Below, piece by piece: positions 62,668 to 64,000 of a stretch of DNA of 64,000 nucleotides. The stretch lies in the NCBI RefSeq assembly GCF_021728295.1, contig NZ_JAKJXE010000004.1, forward strand, positions 372,001 through 436,000, read 5' to 3'. Under the pieces are notes generated by a model. That model was not told the origin of the DNA. It worked only from the letters and a program-made list of their open reading frames with translations, and did no database searches. This stretch comes from Pseudomonas petrae. GTDB taxonomy: Bacteria > Pseudomonadota > Gammaproteobacteria > Pseudomonadales > Pseudomonadaceae. The position numbers and the translations under genes are program-made. Numbering within the stretch: the stretch's first letter is position 1; every line of letters starts with the position of its first letter.

Positions 62668-63242
62668 ATGAAACGGAACGTCAGTTCGCTGTCTTTGGTT
62701 TCCTTGAACTTGTTGCAGCGGGCAAGGACGTTGTAGCGAATCGGAAACAGCTCACGGTCCGGGGATTCGAGAATATCGATCTCGACGATATCGAAGTCGC
62801 GCAGTAGCGCATTCCAGCCATGTTCGGTGATGCGCCAGCAGTCCGGGCTCGGACCGTGAATACGCCAGTTCAGCGGTGCGGAAATCAGCAAGTAACCCTC
62901 GTGTTTGAGGATGCGGCGAATTTCCTTGATGGTGTCGAACGGGTTCAGCGTGTGCTCGATGACTTCCATGCAGACGACGCAGTCATAGGCGCTGTCGGCA
63001 ATGAATTCGTTCTTGCGGGTGATATCGCCAACAAGGGTCGGCCCATAAGTGTCGACGATGTCGAAGGTATCAACGGCGAACTGGGTAAAACTTTCCCGGA
63101 CCAGCGAACGTTCCTGCGGGCCGACTTCCAATAAACGGCCGGTCTCGTCGTGCAGCAACTCGGCGGTCTTCTTGACGAAGTTTTGCAAGTGATCGCGGGC
63201 CAGCTGGAAAGTGTCGTTATCGAATTTCGAAGGTGTCGCCAT
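62664..63242 (-). CDS. SAM-dependent methyltransferase, Methyltransf_11 type
   Basis: 192 residues. SAM motif is RLLEVGPQERS (37-47), a variant lacking the usual second glycine, then DCVVCMEVIEHTLNPFDTIKEIRRILKHEGYLLISAP, the typical post-motif region. First gene of the run methyltransferase-PhyH-methyltransferase. Either of the two methyltransferases could be the VioM-like 2-O-methyltransferase. Confidence 0.82.
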   Translation of the reverse strand: MATPSKFDNDTFQLARDHLQNFVKKTAELLHDETGRLLEVGPQERSLVRESFTQFAVDTFDIVDTYGPTLVGDITRKNEFIADSAYDCVVCMEVIEHTLNPFDTIKEIRRILKHEGYLLISAPLNWRIHGPSPDCWRITEHGWNALLRDFDIVEIDILESPDRELFPIRYNVLARCNKFKETKDSELTFRFI

Positions 63243-63390
63243 GATATGTCCCGCTGTCTGCCCGAGGCAGTGATTGGAAGGTGATCGGCGTGGAGCAAAG
63301 CAGCCTGTCTTTCGAGTATCGGCCTGAATCCAGCGATCATTAATCTACTCAAGCACGCTTTGCGTCACGCCTCAAGACGTATCACGCCGG

Positions 63391-63406
63391 CGCAATTGAC
63401 CTGCCC
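63391..63406 (-). promoter_or_regulatory. Candidate sigma-54 promoter of methyltransferase operon
   Basis: Minus strand GGGCAGGTCAATTGCG: GG-10-GC spacing is kept, TTGC present, two differences in the -24 half. Start predicted near 63380, leader about 138 bases. Weaker than the others. Confidence 0.4.
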
Positions 63407-63466
63407 CGATAGGCCACTAATTGGCCAGTAACTGCGGTTTCGCCGCTGTCCCTGATCGGTATCCGT

Positions 63467-63482
63467 TGGCCGGGTTATTGCT
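63467..63482 (+). promoter_or_regulatory. Candidate sigma-54 promoter of last glycosyltransferase
   Basis: TGGCCGGGTTATTGCT: perfect TGGC and TTGCT, exact spacing, changes only in the middle of the -24 half. Start predicted near 63493, about 102 bases before the ATG. With the site above it fills the divergent gap 63243-63594. Confidence 0.6.
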
Positions 63483-63594
63483 TCATCGGATGTTCATGCC
63501 CGAAGCGTCATTTTCATGGCGGGTCGCCTGTGCCCCCGTATGACTCAGAGCACGCCGATGCTTGTGGTACGTTTTTCACTTACCGGATACCCAC

Positions 63595-64000
63595 ATGGAT
63601 TCTCAACGACTGGTCAGCGTCGTCATTGCTGTCTGCCGCACCGAGTTTTTTGAAAACGCGCTGCGCAGCTTGATCGGGCAGACCCACGATGCGATCGAGA
63701 TCGTGATCTGCGACGATGCCACCGACGGTCTGGCAGAAACCGTGACTGACCTGTACCGGGCGTCGTGCCGGTGGCCGATTCGCTACCTGCGCAACGCGTT
63801 TCCCGAGGGCGCCGACGCCTGTTTCAACCGTGCCGTTGCCGACGCTTGCGGGCGGTACATCAAATTCATGGCGGGGGACGCCGTGCTCGCGCCGGACTGC
63901 ATTCAGCAGATGGTCGCGGCGCTGGAGGTCAATCCGCAGGCCTCGCTGGTGGCTGCGCACCGCCAGTGGTTAAACGCCGAGGGCGCGGCGCTGCAAGAGA
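63595..64000 (+). CDS. Glycosyltransferase, N-terminal part (runs off window)
   Basis: 135 residues visible, no stop before the edge. It is a close relative of the N-terminus of the 1177-residue enzyme: DSQRLVSVVIAVCRTEFFENALRS and EIVICDDATDG align directly with LVSIVIPAYKPTYFELALRS and EIVICDDCRDG. At the metal site the sequence is AGDA (93-96) where the relatives have YDDD or CDDD. It is probably the start of a third giant glycosyltransferase. Full domain content is outside the window. Confidence 0.85.
   Translation, partial: MDSQRLVSVVIAVCRTEFFENALRSLIGQTHDAIEIVICDDATDGLAETVTDLYRASCRWPIRYLRNAFPEGADACFNRAVADACGRYIKFMAGDAVLAPDCIQQMVAALEVNPQASLVAAHRQWLNAEGAALQE

Overview
The window is chromosomal DNA from a Pseudomonas, most likely of the P. 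fluorescens / P. syringae branch. The gene order (fliF-fliE-fleR-fleS-fleQ-fliT-fliS-fliD-flaG-fliC, then flgL to flgB, cheR-cheV, flgA-flgM-flgN and a PilZ gene), the FleQ/FleS/FleR regulators and the Pseudomonas-type REP/REPIN repeats all point there. Species cannot be fixed from this sequence alone. Almost the whole window is one polar-flagellum locus with two glycosylation regions built into it.

Layout: (1) 1-8.5 kb, basal body start (fliF, fliE), regulators fleR/fleS/fleQ, filament chaperones and cap (fliT, fliS, fliD, flaG). (2) 8.5-10.9 kb, two tandem but very different flagellin genes, each with its own sigma-28 promoter and sharing the two ends of a 5' leader. (3) 11.1-27.3 kb, a flagellin glycosylation island: Maf-type glycosyltransferase, a small unknown protein, a KAS III-like enzyme, a pseudaminic acid pathway (pseB, C, F, G, I, with no visible pseH) and two very large multidomain glycosyltransferases. 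A 1.1 kb array of eight 136-bp REPIN repeats splits this island. (4) 27.5-41.9 kb, rod/hook/ring genes flgL-K-J-I-H-G-F and flgE-D-C-B, plus a second, enlarged hook gene (flgE2) with an internal duplication. (5) 43-47.5 kb, cheR, cheV, flgA, flgM, flgN and a YcgR/FlgZ-type PilZ protein. (6) 47.8-50.6 kb, an MFS transporter and a glutamine-synthetase-family gene, the only clearly non-flagellar block. (7) 50.9-64 kb, a viosamine-type island: VioA aminotransferase, large glycosyltransferases, and a set of small-molecule genes (acyl carrier protein, two KAS III enzymes, ketoreductase-like SDR, NeuD/PglD-type acyltransferase, Rieske oxygenase, PhyH dioxygenase, two methyltransferases).

How the parts fit: FleQ and sigma-54 start the hierarchy. 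I can read good -24/-12 sigma-54 sites before fliE, fleSR, flgF, flgB and flgA. Similar sites, some weaker, sit before the large glycosyltransferase that leads the pse operon, before vioA, before the ACP operon, before the methyltransferase operon and before the last glycosyltransferase. Sigma-28 sites precede both flagellins and flgM. The inference is that two sugar pathways, pseudaminic acid (transferred by Maf) and an N-acylated viosamine (transferred by the large glycosyltransferases), are made in step with flagellar assembly and used on the two flagellins. No rRNA, tRNA, CRISPR array, prophage or insertion sequence was seen.
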